The translations under genes and the position numbers were made by a program. From Lactarius indigo (taxonomy: Eukaryota; Basidiomycota; Agaricomycetes; Russulales; Russulaceae), in NCBI GenBank assembly GCA_025766275.1, contig JAFKAC010000006.1, forward strand, positions 1,984,001-2,048,000: a stretch of DNA of 64,000 bases, read 5' to 3'. Under the pieces are notes generated by a model, which saw only the letters and a list, made by a program, of their open reading frames with translations, did not search any database and had not been told where the DNA came from. Below are positions 1 through 12,500 of this stretch, one piece after another. Each line of letters starts with the position of its first letter. Position 1 is the stretch's first letter.

Positions 1-45
1 CCATCGTCCGTAGCATGAGCTGACGACGACGGCTCCTCCCTACAG

Positions 46-838
46 CACACTTCGTCGGCGACATTGGCCAGCCGCTGCATGACGAGGTCCGTAGACACTC
101 ACTGGAATTTTGACATGAGCACCTAATGGACTTATCGTGGCTCATAGGCACTGGCACTTGGAGGGAACTGATATCTCCGCAGTTTGCTCTGGTTCTTCCA
201 CGAACCTCCATGCGGCCTGGGGTGAGTTAACATTCGCAGCGTGCCCTAGGCCCCATCAGCACTGGCTGACCATCCTATCTCTTTGTAGACACCTGGTATA
301 CTCACCAAGAACGTCAACGCTCTCTACGGCGGTAGCGCGCAGACCTGGGCTGACAATCTCGCCTCCCGCATTACGGTAATACATTCCCTACCGCACCTTT
401 TTTCTTTCTGCCGACATGTGCTGACTGTTCCCGGTGTCACAACAGAGTGGTGCATACTCGTCGCAGGCGGCTGGGTGGGTCAGCAACATCAACAGCGGTG
501 CACTCACTGGGACCACGGTCCCGTTGGGCTGGTCTCAAGAAGCCAATGTCTACGATTGCGTCAGTAGTCCGATCCTTTATGGTCCACGTTTAATGCGGCA
601 TTAACGACTTTTTTATCTTTATTTTTGGACACTTGCTAGTCCACGGTGTTCAGCTTTGTGACCGGCCAGGACCTGTGCACCGGCACGTACTTCACCAATG
701 CCATTCCGGTCGTACGTTTCCCGTTTCCCCTCCCAATGTCGACGCAGTTTACATAAACGCGAATATTGCAGATCGACCTCCAGATCGCCAAGCAGGGATA
801 CCGACTTGCTAGTCTGGCTCAACACCATCTTCGGATAA
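46..838 (+). pseudogene. S1/P1-type single-strand nuclease, 3' part, frame-broken
   Basis: Secreted zinc nucleases of the S1/P1 family cut single-stranded DNA and RNA. The 5' part lies outside the window. After a splice acceptor at about 45 the sequence reads HFVGDIGQPLH, the zinc-ligand motif of the family. Then come ALALGGN/DISAVCSG, TNLHAAW, a segment like WADNLASRIT, and the C-terminal hallmark IDLQIAKQGYRLA ending WLNTIFG-stop at 836-838. Introns with GT-AG ends lie near 222-288, 376-445, 551-640 and 710-771. Three extra single bases break the frame: about 169 (inside GGN-DIS), 294 (inside DTGILTK) and 814 (inside RLAS-WLN). Removing each restores the family sequence exactly, so the position of each break is well defined. 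The gene is either a young pseudogene or carries sequence errors. Confidence 0.8.
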
Positions 839-1122
839 GGGACGACGCCAATTGTCAATTGTCTTTTTAGGGTTCGACTTTTCTTGTACCAACCTCGCCC
901 GCGGACTGGTCGTACCATCGGACGGCGGTGCATTATTGTAACTTGTTGTAATTCCGCAAAACGTGTTTATCTGAGTTCGTTTCAGCGGTCATTGTCGTTT
1001 TTGTTTTCCTCATTGAAAGAATTTCATGGATGGCGATGCCGCTAAACAAAGCGCAACGGGTAACAGCAACGTGTTGAAGAATAGATGAATGTTGGCTTTC
1101 TCTTTCCCGTGAAGCCCCATGC
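839..1122. other. intergenic spacer
   Basis: No coding segment recognised; this is the 3' flank of the nuclease and separates it from the decayed hydratase read from the other strand. Confidence 0.6.
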
Positions 1123-1825
1123 CTAGATATATCGCCAAAATGTCAACAGCTTAAATCTCTCCACGCACATTCCTTCTGATCTGCCGTAGCAAGAGTCACG
1201 TGGAACAACCAAAACCGCAGACCCTCTAACGGCTGCTATCCGAACGCTAAATAAAAGTTGACACGTAAAGTGAGGCATGGTGGTGCTGGTACAACGGCGC
1301 GCCAGCATTGACGACCTCCTTCTGCGCTTGCACCGCGATGATCTAGCCTTCGCCGCAATCTCGCACGACGGCTTCCGCACTACCGGGACGCTGTCGGCCG
1401 TCCCGGCCCCGGGACCGGGACCGGTCATGCCGCACACGGCGGAGTCGTGCACACTCCGGGTGCGACCGGTTAACGCGAGCCCTGTTGCGCGAGCTGCTGC
1501 GAGACGGCTCCGGCGCAGGCGGCGGTGCCGATGTTTACTTCGGGCTGACCGGAACTGCGCGTTAGGCGCCGCGAGGGGGGTGTCGGCCATCAGCGCATGC
1601 TCGCACCCGCCGGGCCGTACTTGCCGCACAAGATTGGTAACGGAGCTTTTGCAAAGAGAAACAGGGACTGCGGGCAGCTTATGTTGAGGAGAATTTGTGT
1701 GATGGGCCGACGGAGGCGGTATAGGGAGCGGGACGAAAAGCGGAGAAGGACATAAGGGAGTTTCGAGTGGGGCAGCCAAAAGGGTGAGCGCAGGTGCACA
1801 AACGGGTACTGTAACTGCAACATTG
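1123..1825 (-). pseudogene. Enoyl-CoA hydratase (crotonase), decayed copy 1
   Basis: Crotonase-fold enoyl-CoA hydratases hydrate trans-2-enoyl-CoA in mitochondrial beta-oxidation. On the minus strand the pieces appear in family order but in different frames: an N-terminal Arg/Ser-rich stretch (about 1700-1800), GCEHALMADTPLAAPNAQF (about 1600), QPEVNIGT (about 1535), AVQAQKEVVNAGAP (about 1310) and a C-terminal EGLRF...FHVTLATADQKE segment (about 1190). The exons that would hold VTFNRP and the first half of the active site are missing, so an internal deletion of roughly 400 bp is likely when compared with the second copy at 51.0-51.9 kb. Several in-frame stops are present. It is clearly a relic. 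Confidence 0.75.
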
Positions 1826-2500
1826 CGTCATCGCGGAATGTGTAATTGGCTGGCGACTAATAGAAAACAGCGGATGATCATCATCGCGGTAAGCAACGTA
1901 GACATGTTATGCTATCCAGTAGCAATTAAAGAGGACTGCCGTTCTGCTCTCAAAAGGCGATGGATCAAATGCACATTCAAGGGGCTGAAAACTGTATAGC
2001 AGACAGTTGAGTATCTTCGTAATTTAAGTACGGTAACATAGAATGTGTGCACCTCAGTCAAAGTTCGTCCCAACTACTAAGGTAAGTAGCACCCATTTCA
2101 GAAGTGCGATAGACCAGAAGCTTAGTTGTACTTACCCTTTTAACATACCGTCAAATTCCATTAGGTGCATTACATCTTAATGTTTATCCCGACTAGACCT
2201 GTACTGTAGTGCTCGGCATGCCTAGTGAGGCTGTTTAGATGCAAAGAACTGAATCAATTGTCCAGATGGAGTTCAACTGTGTACTCTATAAGTGTGGGGA
2301 GCGAAAGTGCAGCCTAAATGGCACGGAAATAAGATAGCCAACTACCAAGAGGCGAATCAGTCAGCAAACATTCGAAAAAAGTGCACTGAAGAAGCGCACC
2401 AGGTCATCCTCCAAGACGATACGTGAGAGAGTGCTATGATGCGAACAGGTACGCACGCGCTAGCAGCGGTTGCATACAATCGGCTAGCAAAGCAAGCACT
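1826..2500. other. intergenic, no gene recognised
   Basis: AT-richer sequence without a convincing exon. It holds the presumed promoter side of hydratase relic 1; nothing else stands out. Confidence 0.5.
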
Positions 2501-2752
2501 TCACGCACGCCAACGTGCAACGCTACCGAGCAAGAACAGCACTCCAACACCGGCCATGATACGCTTCCCGATGACCGAGCCGGGCTGATGCGCGCGCGCC
2601 TGGTTGATAGCGTACAGCCCCGTCGCGCCAAGCGCACCGGTTCCAATGATACGACATGAGAGGCAGTCAGCAGGGCGCGGGAGCTGGCTCGGACCAGCTG
2701 GACTGGTGCTGTTGGTGCTGGCGGGTGAAGCTTGAGGTAGAGATACTGTCAT
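2501..2752 (-). CDS. DMAC1/TMEM261-like (DUF4536) small mitochondrial membrane protein
   Basis: A single-exon 83-residue protein. After a Ser/Pro/Thr-rich N-terminus (residues 1-28) it has DCLSCRIIGTGALG (about 29-42), the conserved Cys-containing start of the DUF4536 domain, and then LYAINQAR, a short loop and a second hydrophobic segment GVGVLFLLGSVARW before the stop. Metazoan members of the family (DMAC1) help assemble the distal membrane arm of respiratory complex I; a similar mitochondrial inner-membrane role is inferred here. The length matches fungal members. The ATG at 2752 is the first of the frame and places the conserved domain correctly. The frame is intact. Confidence 0.75.
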   Translation of the reverse strand: MTVSLPQASPASTNSTSPAGPSQLPRPADCLSCRIIGTGALGATGLYAINQARAHQPGSVIGKRIMAGVGVLFLLGSVARWRA

Positions 2753-4417
2753 ATTGCAGCGGCGTTTGCAGTCGTGTCAGCGCGGACTGTAAGGGAGGCA
2801 AGGGAGGGGAACAAGAGGTCTTCTAAAAACTGTGCGCAGGAGGTTGGAGGCTTACGAGGCGCAAGGCGCAGGGCGGGGAGAAAGGACGCGACGCGCGTCG
2901 GCAGGCACACCCGTTCCAGCGGTTCATCCTAATTTGTCTACGCGCGTTTATGGTGAGCGCCCGAGTATGACATGCATGACACGACGCGAGCGAGGTCACC
3001 GTCTGTACTACCGTAAGTTACATGCACTGTATACGGCAGCCACACCTCGAGCCCATCACTACTAGTTCTTTCCTGGGTTTTTCCACCTTCTATTGCATCA
3101 ACCCTGCAGGATTGGCATCATGATGACAGAACTTCGATTGTCATGCTCTGATTCTGGATCGGTATGCACTGATGACTGGCTCCTGATGCACTGAAGCAGA
3201 TGACACGAATCTTATGATAGATCATAGATGTGGTACGTATGAGTCTGGACTGGACGATGCCATGGCATGAAATAGATAGTATGTAAGCGCACAGTAGCAC
3301 GACGCCACTGGCACTTGTAGACGTACGACAACAGTGTTGGGGTTTCTCGAAGTCTTGCACTCTTTGTCTGTTGACTGGGTCCGCAACCCAATTCTCACTA
3401 GCGTCGGAGCCTATTGTGTCAATAGTGAACGTTCAAACGTTCGAACTCGAACATCTACACAACAATCCACGATTCGCTGAGATCTATACCATACCTGATT
3501 TCAAAGAAAAGGTCAAGGGCAATAGAAGGGCGCATAGCTTATCAGTACAGGTGCAGTCACGGTCCGCAAACAAAGGCTCTCTTGGTCAGCAGGCTCCGGA
3601 TCCTTGCCATTACTGTGCCTGCTAACCAGCTAACCGGTGGAAGTAGCGTGATGGCACTGGCAGTAGACAAGCACGACGACTGCGAGGAGAGCCGCCATGT
3701 ACAGTGAAGGGTATTCGAGCAGCTCGAAGCACAGTTCTCTCCGGAACTATCGCGCTCGCTCTGGCACAAAAGATCGGAGAGAGGTCTAAAGACATCGAAG
3801 GAGCCAGGGCCACGTGACAAATGCTTGCTACGCTGTCCGCGCATACCCAGAGGCCGGGGAACAACACGACATGATCCTAGGCCGACGACACCTGGACCCG
3901 GTGGAGGTCGGCGACGACCTGACTCGGGCACTTATTCATAGAGCGAACTCGAACTGCATCCATTCACCGGCTCATTGCGCCGTAACGTAGCGCTGGGTGG
4001 GAGGGAATAGCGAAATGTGAGCAATCCGCGATGCTGGCGGGAACCCTCTAAGAGTTAGGGGGCTTTCTCACCTCCATTGGGTCCGCTGCCGTCGCTAGAT
4101 CAGGTCCCATATGGCGCCCGCTTCGGACGCAAACGAATTAGGCATGAGCTCATCCCAGAACACGCTCTTTCCTATTTCGGGAAATGGTCTCCTTGACCAC
4201 CAGGGACGGACCTACCCTTGAGTGAGCACTGAGCCTCGTGTCTCCAAGCTGAGGCGAGGTCCACCTTCAGGAGATAGACGGCGCCACAAGTGCTAAGTTT
4301 ACCAACACCCGTAGCAGCACGGTGACTCGCAGATACTGACTCCGTTTTGAAATGCAAGGATTTCCCGGCCGACTCGACTCGTCTGTTTCCTGATTATTTT
4401 CGGGTCTATATCAAATG
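2753..4417. other. intergenic, 1.7 kb, no gene recognised
   Basis: Open frames occur on both strands (for example 3557-3931 minus and 3371-3625 plus) but none shows a domain, splice-consistent continuation or plausible composition. The stretch separates the DMAC1-like gene from the 3' end of the kinase. Confidence 0.5.
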
Positions 4418-5719
4418 CTACGCTTCCCCAGTCCCCGTATCGGCGGATCGGCGAAGTGCCGTTACGAGCTCCTTACAGCACCGTGAGACCACGTCGTCCA
4501 TGCTCAACTGCGCGGCTTCTATGATCACAAGTCCGGGGAGGACCGCCGAGCCTTGCTCGACATCGCCCTCCTGTGGCGTTATTTCCATCAGTTCATGCAC
4601 CTCAGGAGGAAGGGAGAGAAAGGCGCACCGTGAACATGGAACGATGCGCATCAGTGTAAGCGGGGTAAACGAGGTTCTCGAAATATCCGGGCGGGTCCTT
4701 CCAAAATGACCCCTCTGAATTCATTTGTTCTCGACAGGTCAAAAGCGACGCGCGAGGGTGGACGGGGGCGAAGGAGGAGAGATAGGCATAAGGGACATAG
4801 TCTCGAAACAAGTGCCGTTGTAAAGCTCACCAGCGGTAGCATATCCTGAACGCACTGACCTCCGTTCCTTCAGTACGTCGTATGGGACACGAATGAATAT
4901 CCTAGCGTCGAGAGTATCGACGACCTCCTAGGAAGTAGAAGAGGTCAAATTGTGTGGCGAAAGGCATCGCCACAATCAGGACAGCAGACGAGATACACCG
5001 TACCGGGTCCCAGTACAGCAAGAAGCCATCCACGATTCCCCACACGATGCGCACGCCGGACGCAGCCTCGACTTCCTTCTGCACGCGCGCGATTTCCTCC
5101 TTGCAGCGCGCGGCGAGAGACTCACCCAGCTGGACAGGTTTCTGTTCGTTTAGGTGGTCGTGTGAGGAGTGGTCATTCGGTATGCGCGCGGTGCGCTTGA
5201 CGGTGCGTAGGAACTCGCGCAAGCGCGGCCAAGCAATCGCCGTCGGAGCAGAGTCCCAGTCCTGTCCAAACGTGGGATGTATCGGTAACGTTGCTTCGGG
5301 CTGCGTCAATCAGAAGTGATGAGCCGTAACAACAACAAAAAAAATTGCAGCGTCGAGGCTGGCGCGTACGGGGGTAAAATCCTGCGTGAGTGATAGAAGC
5401 GGAAACGAGTTGGATCAGCCGCAGAGCGCGGCAGCACGAGATAAGTGTAGTGACGGTACGGTACATCTTGATGGATGATGAAGCTGTCCGGGATGATGTT
5501 CCGCAAATGCTTCGCAAGCGTCGTCTTTCCAGAGCAGGTAGCTCCGCTGCGATGGTAGTTTGATAGATCAGACTGGATGCGCCGAACAATATGGGGGTCG
5601 TATGCATAAACACACCCGATGCCCACGAGAATAACGCGGGTCTTTGCCGACGTTTGGACTTGCTCTGGCGCGTGGTCAGACATTTCATGAGGGCTCGAGG
5701 TAGATAATTCCGGTGACAT
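4418..5719 (-). CDS. nrk1: Nicotinamide riboside kinase
   Basis: Phosphorylates nicotinamide riboside to NMN in NAD salvage (known for the NRK family). Seven exons can be placed with GT-AG introns: 5719-5616, 5546-5465, 5381-5370, 5300-5004, 4927-4831, 4714-4629 and 4570-4418. The joined protein is about 270 residues, starting MSPELSTS (another Met lies 12 codons further in). It has VILVGIGGATCSGKTTLA (P-loop), PDSFIIHQDDFTP, WDSAPTAIAWPRL, RIVWGIVDGFLLYWDP (Walker B-like Asp), VVDTLDARIFIRVPYDVLKERR, SFWKDPPGYFENLVYPAYTDAH and a C-terminus ending GTGEA. All splice phases agree and no frame break occurs. The third exon is only 12 nt and encodes DFTP of the substrate loop. Confidence 0.93.
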
Positions 5720-7712
5720 CGTCGACTAAGTCTACAAGAGAGAAGCGGCAATATGGGCAGGGGGAAGAGCGGTGATTAGATGTTGACGCCCAACGACTCA
5801 TGTCCAGTGGCAATTTCACCGATGGGGTTCAACTTACTCTTCTTTCCGACTGTTGCGACATGTTTCAAAAAATCGCTTGGAAACACACGTTTCTTTCATG
5901 AAAGAAAATAATCGCGCGCGGATAACAAGCATCAGTTATTTTTTACAGTAATGTGCGGATCCCATTATAGTTTGTCCGTCAAGAAGCAAGTCAAGGAGAG
6001 CCGCACACAGGTCGTAAAGCCCAAGAATAGGGAGCTTTTCGTGCTTTCTGCTGTTCTTTCATTTCTCTGGCAACGTTTCTCCTTAAAATTTGACTTGGTC
6101 GTCACCGCATTATTAACGCCTCATTTCCGCGTTTCCACTGTCACCGTACTTGTGGGTGATGGTGCTTTGTCTCTGCTCTCTGTCCAACTAATGTGCCGAC
6201 AATTCGTGTGTTGAAGCCCGTTTATCCTGATCCAGAAATTGATATCATACTGCTGGCGCATTCACAATCACCGCGCGACGGGCTCATGTCGGGGTCGTCA
6301 CCTTCCTTGTTGGTCCACGGACAAGGGCAAAGTAATTGTAGGCACTTGAGATTTCCCTGAAACTCTAAGCCTGATATCCCCTGCCACAACTTCTCGGTTG
6401 CCTAGGTTCCCTTCGCACCCAACTCGCCCCTATCATGCATCTTCAGAATTCGGCCACCCCTCTTTCGTTTGGGGTTCTTTTTTTGGTTATCGCATCGTGC
6501 ACGCTTATGAGATGAGCAATTGGCATACCCCAGTCCGTACTCCTCAATTGAGTCTTGATGAACTAAAAAAAAATTACCAAAGCTTCCGTGAGGCAACTAT
6601 ACAAGTTTCTCCGTACGTACCGTGAATGAACTCAGCCAAGACGCATTTCAATCTGAACCTTTTTGTCTGTTATTTTTATTCAAGCTTTTAACGGTGTGCG
6701 AGGATTCTATGTCCAATTCAGAGAAGAAATCCACGGCCACGCCTGATAAGAGTACGAATTCTCTAGCGCGATACAGTAGTGAGAAAAAGAAAGAAGAAAA
6801 GATGACTGGGCATACTCTATTGCCTACGACTCGGATTGATATGGCCAAGTGCTTCCTTGCCTCACCTCGCTTACAGTGATCTGTCCCATTGACTTTCTGA
6901 CGACCTAAAGCACCCCCACTAACTCAATAAAGCCGGAATTGCACCTCTTGGACCGATCCGTTGCAAACGGGAATGTATAGCCATGCGTACATGGCGTGGT
7001 CGCATTAGCGCCGTTAACTAGGCAATTTGCAACACAACATGGGAAGTCGCACCCCTGCTTGGTCATGAGTCCTCTCCTGCGACCGCTGCTGTCACGGCAA
7101 CGCCGTGCCGTATCCCAACTGGTCGAGCTAACGGTGCCGCTGACAGCCAATCGTCGTCGCTCCAGCCAATCCAGGCCCAAATACGGGTCGCGTTTGGTAT
7201 AGTACAGTTACACATGTCAGAGTGTCAGAGGAAACTCAACAGAGCTTATTCAGTTTCTTAAATCCTCGCTGAAGTGACCGGCCTGTGTCGGCGATAGATG
7301 TAACTTGCGCAAAAAAAAAGTGCGGTCGTGGACAGAAGCCACGGAAACGTTTCGCATATGGGGATGATAGATAGACGTCAAGACAAAGTGGCATTTGCCC
7401 ATGCGAGGGATCCTAACACACGCCACCACCAGGAACGGAATGAGCTCGAGCAAGCATGCCCAGGCGCACCCTTTCCATTGCGGGACGCGGTTGCATCTCG
7501 GCGAGCCGCCCAGGGATTGGGTTCTTCGGCGCTACTAGCGCCCGTGATGCAGCCTCGATCACGGGCGAACGGGTGTCTGAACATAAAACGCTAACGAAAA
7601 CTCGAGGCTGCCTCTGACAAGCTCCCCCCCCTCCATTCGCCCTGCTTGTGCCACTCCACGGTCACAACATCGTGCTTCAGACCACCCCCGCACACGATTC
7701 GCGTTGTGATCG
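5720..7712. other. intergenic, 2 kb, between divergent kinase and G-alpha genes
   Basis: Contains the promoters of the divergently transcribed kinase (minus) and G-alpha gene (plus). Short open frames such as 5951-6214 and 6622-6879 have no recognisable content. Confidence 0.5.
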
Positions 7713-9522
7713 ATGGTTACTCGGCATTCGGATGAGTCATTGGATCCGCTTGCTCGGGCTCTGGCGCCTCCGGAAGATGAGACGCCAGAGCACCGCGCCG
7801 TGCGGGAAGCCAAGGAGACCGAGGCGCGGCGCGTGAGCGAACGGATCGATGAACAAATTAGAATGGAGAAGCAGGCGAATTCGCGCAAAAAACTTCCGGT
7901 GAAGGTGCTAATGCTGGGTCAGGTGGAAAGTGGTGCGTCTGCCTGCCATCCCAACTCCCTGTCATTGCAGACCCACTAACCTGACTTTTGCAGGCAAGTC
8001 CACGACGGTAAAAAGTCCTTCCGGCTCCCCACGTTGCGCGATTTGGGTGTGTGCTCAACGAATCTCCTCACCACGCAGACTTCCAAATGTCGTGCGCCCC
8101 CAAGGCGTGGGAGGAAGAGAGGATGTCGTGGCGCACCGTCATCCATCTCAACCTCGTCCGCTCCGTTAACACGATCCTCGATGCGCTCGAGCACGCCTCC
8201 GAGACCGCCGTGCGGGTGAACCTCCTCCGGATGCGTCTCAGTCCGCTGAGGCGCGTACAGCGCGACCTCGAGGCACATCTTGGGCTTGCCGAGGGTGAGG
8301 AGGTGCACGCGGCTTCCGAGGCAGGGATCTTTCGGCGGCCTGCGGAGGTCTGCGTGCGCTCGCGGAGTGGCTGGGCTGCCGCGCTCGGGCGTGCGAAGCA
8401 ACGGGCGAAGAACCCGGGGAGACGCTCGCCCGCGGACGAGGCGCTGGAGGTCATCCTCATGTCCCGTGATGACATCGCCGCGCTCTGGGGAGACGATGGT
8501 GTCCGTGCCGCGCTAGAAGTGCGTGACGTGCGCCTAGAGGATAAGTCTGGATTGTGAGCGACCCCTTTACATACGCCGTGGAGTCATACCTGAGCTTTTC
8601 CCAAAAGTTTCCTGGACGACCTCTATCGAATCGCGCACCGTGGTTACGAGCCAACTGACGACGACGTGGTCCGCGCGCGTTTACGGACAATGGGTGTACA
8701 AGAGTACCGTTTCTTGTTTGAGACCGGTGCGCGACATTCTGTGTTCTATAATCTGCATTTGTTGACTTTCTGGTCAAGGACAAGAGGCGGGGCACGAGTG
8801 GATTTTTTATGATGTTGGCAGTTCGCGAAGTCACGTGGGTCCCTAATTGCCGTTATCTGATAACGGCTAACAGTTCTTCAGCGTGGTTCATGGCACCCAT
8901 ATTTTATGGATGTGCAGGCGATCATCTTCCTTGCCCCAATATCTGTGTTCGATGAGAGGATAGAGGGAGAAGGAGGCCTTAATCGACTGGAGGACAGTAT
9001 CAAATTTTGGACCACGATCTGTAAATCCAAGCTTCTAGCCAAGGTAATTGATTTCTCGGTTGTCGTTCTTATCTTGTGCGCGAGGGGATTTATGAGCCAT
9101 GTTATGCAGGTGGAACTTGTCCTCTTCCTTAATAAGTGTGATATCCTCGAGAGGAAGCTCGCACGTGGTGTTTCGATGAAACGGTATATCCCCACTTATG
9201 GTGACCGCGCAAATGACATGCCAACAGCGTCCAAATGTAAGCCTTCGCTTTGAGCATGGAGGTATGAACAGGGGAGAACTGATCACGCCGTGCACAGACC
9301 TCCGCAAGCAGTTCCAAGAAATCGCGCGCAGACATTCTCCTGAGCCGCGTCCTGTCTACACCTATCTCACGACTGCGACCGTACGTTCATTTCTTTGTTG
9401 ATGTACTTGTCTGAACGCAATGGTCGTTTGTGTAGGACACACGTACTATGGCTGTCACACTTGGGGCTATCCGTGCGAGCATTGTCAACGAAAACCTCCA
9501 ATCTGCGGAGCTTGTAATATGA
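7713..9522 (+). CDS. Heterotrimeric G-protein alpha subunit, divergent Agaricomycete type
   Basis: A membrane-associated GTPase that couples receptors to signalling. Nine exons: 7713-7932, 7994-8014, 8079-8553, 8608-8726, 8785-8834, 8882-9043, 9110-9236, 9298-9380 and 9436-9522. Motifs in order: G1 MLGQVESGKSTTVK, the helical domain with WRTVIHLNLVRSV, switch I VVRARLRTMGVQEYRF (the Arg equivalent to R178 is kept), switch II YDVGSSRS, IIFLAPISVFDER, G4 LVLFLNKCD and G5-like YTYLTTATDT, ending SAELVI. The usual GxGESGKS is GQVESGKS here, so the glycine matching Ras Gly12 is Val. The catalytic Gln of DVGGQ is Ser. There is no N-terminal MGC myristoylation signal. The helical domain is long. The frame is intact. 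It belongs to the expanded mushroom G-alpha set rather than Gpa1. Confidence 0.92.
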
Positions 9523-12500
9523 TTTCTTTGTACTTTGAATCCGTGAAGATACCAACATTCGCTTCTCTTCTCTTCTTTCTCCTCCCCATGATTCTTGGTT
9601 CTCGGCGCTACGACGTACTAGTCATAACCCGATGCGACGGAGACGGATATGTTCATATTGGATAGATAGATGTAACTAAATTCCTAGTGACAACTAAAAC
9701 TGTAACTTAGCGATCTAAGCCAGAACTATAATAGCCCTACTATAACTGGTGTGTGCCTGCTTGACAACGACAACAACAGCGATGTCGAGTGATCGCACTG
9801 TCCATTTTTTAACAACGCCTCGGAGTTGTTAAGGTATTGAACTTGTTTATCATCAAATGGTGGTTCTGCGTCAACCAAGGATCAGTCGGGACTTCGCAAA
9901 TTGATGAGGACTCACTACCACCGCGCAGTGCTGAGGCGTACATCCCTGAGGCGTGCTCCGCGGGCGCAAGCAGCCACGCTACATCTGGCCAGCCTATCTA
10001 TCATGACTTCCCAGATTGTGGTTCCGCGTGCGCGGACTGGCACTAGGTGAAAAAAATCCTACACTTCTCCGCTCGCTCCACCACGGCATACTTTGATAAA
10101 AAAAATTGCGACGCGCCACGCATGCTCACTCTTGATCCAGGGTCGCGGCACGAGAGAGGTATCCACGCTCCCACCCTCGGAATACCTGCTCCCACGCCAA
10201 TCATACTGGTGGGAGATGACGATGCCTGCCAGTGCCAGTGCCAGGTGCTGCAGCAGCGAGTCAAGTATGGCACAATCACACCGAGATCCGAACCGCCTTG
10301 CCCCCCCCACGTCCGCCGCTCGAATACATACCAACAGTCGGCCGGAACTAGCGAACCCCGACAGACGGCCCTCGTGCCTCCTTCTCGGAAAAGCAAGGCA
10401 GGAGACGGGCCCCTTTAAATCGGGTACAAGTCTGAGTACTGGTGGGTCATAGAAATGGAAAAAAGAAGGGGGGGCTACGGGCAGCACCGCGGTTCGGCAC
10501 CACACCGTATCGACTTCCGTGGAACTGGGGTTAACCGTTGCCCGCCAGGTTCTCCAGGCCCACCAGACAGTCTAAATCCAGTCGCTAAGCCAGGCATCCA
10601 GCTCTTCCCGAGCCCGTCCACGTCCACATCCATACCCACGGGCTACGGGCGAGTCTGTCAGTGGGGCGGTGGAGCCTGTCGGTAAATGGAAGTTTCTTCC
10701 ATCGGGACCAGTATTCCAACCCTAACTACCTATGTCCCCTCCGCCGACTCCGACTCGGAGGACCTGGGGAGGACTAGACTAACTTAGGATTCTTGAAAGT
10801 CCGAAGCCTGCACCAGGTGCCAGGGAGCATGAACGGGCACTGTACCAGTAATCGCCACCGCCACTAGTAGTACTGTAGTAGCAGTAGCATTGGGTAGTGG
10901 TAGTTGTCAATGGATCGCATTAAGGATCGCACCAAGGATCGCACAGTGGCCACATATACCCGGGCCGCTGCCAGCAAAGGTGCCCATGAGTGATGTCATC
11001 ACCCATCCGTGGACATGCAGTCGGCCGTGCGGTGACTATTAGGACGACGTCAGCACCAGCCTGATGAGGTCTAAGAACCCAGCTCCGCCCCCGACAATAA
11101 CATCTCAGTTACTGTACAGAAGGACTTCGGAGTTCGGGCCGATGAATGGACTGCCGTTCGTCCCTGCGGCCTGCAGTCACCTTGTTGATTGTACCCGGGC
11201 CCTCGACCCAAGCCTCGACCCCTAGGCCGTCCACGTTCATATTTATGGACTGATACCGCGCTACGAGAAACTTCTATGGGGTAATGCGCAGCATCCAAAT
11301 AAACGTGGATCCAAAAAAAAAAAAATTGCGCAGCATCAAGGGAACTGAGCTGAAGGCCGCTGGCTTGCATGTTCTTCCGTCAATTGCTTTTTGCACCGAG
11401 TCCGCTCCACAGTACTCGCATTGTCCGCGGCGTCCGCGCGCCCGTCGGTCTGTCGGATCGCAAGCAATATTTGCTGTTCCGCGACCTCCCGGGCTACACG
11501 CAGATCTTGGCTTCGGAATGGGTCCAGGTCTAGGACCGCGAGGACTCTAGATCCCACCGGTATTTCGAGTTATGTGCTTGTAGTCCTCAAATGAGGCAGC
11601 AGAGACCAAGTGCTTGCTTGAACGCTGAGATGATAGCCGCGAATCCCCGCGGCCACCCCCCATCTTCTCGATTCAGTATCATCTTACATTTTCACTAGTA
11701 TTTGGCAAGTTGGCCTATGGACTTCGCAAGTGTGCACTGGAGCCGGACGAGAGTGACAACAAGAGACGAGAACCAGAGAGAAGTGAGTAATGATAGTTAA
11801 CCGAGAGCGTTACAAGCATCACATCGATACCAGTGTACCAGCAAGGCAAAAGGAAGGAGGCGGACGGGACAACCTTCTCGCCGTGCTGTATGTGTACGCT
11901 TCTGATCGTGGTGCATGTGGGTTTCCCTCAATGCGGAACGGGACGTGGGCCCAGGCCAGAATGCCAAGCCTGCGTAAGCTGGCTTATCTGCTTCTCCATA
12001 CAGTACAGGTAATACACTTTGTTTTCTTGGGCGCTTCCTTAATAGATGAAAGAGAACGCGTCCGTGTGGGGATGTGGGGCGGTGAGAACGGACGAGATCA
12101 CGACGCCCCGCCCCCGCCCCGCCCCTCTCTTTCTCTTTCTCTTTCTTTTTTTCGGCTTGGTGTAGGTGCTCATAAAATTAAAGATACCGGGTGTCGTCAT
12201 AAGCTTTTTTTTTTTTCCCGTTTTATCCCGGGATGCTGCCGGGATGCGTGCCATGGGTACATCGTCATACGATCATAAGCCTTGATCATGGAGCTCGGGT
12301 TGCGGGGTACGGTACTGTACGTCATACAGGCGAGGTCGGTCGACAGGACGGTTAGCTCGATCTCGATTCTCGCGATATGGTTCTGTATCACCGCAAGCAT
12401 CGTAAATGGAGAATCTTTTCGGGTCGCTTAGACATCGTGTGAGATACACCATCTGCATCGTGTTCTTTTTCGTTTCTCGTCAGATCTGTACTTTTCCATC

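Noticed and set aside
3557..3931. 124-codon minus-strand frame
   Set aside because: Arg/Pro/Ser-rich and overlapped by another minus frame, with no family or splice continuation.
7250..7594. Short frames just upstream of the G-alpha start as extra 5' exons
   Set aside because: The ATG at 7713 gives a protein with the normal start-to-P-loop distance for this G-alpha type, and no donor site links the upstream frames.
10047..10505. Four overlapping frames of 117-148 codons on both strands
   Set aside because: Both strands are open because stops are rare in this GC-rich stretch; none has recognisable content.
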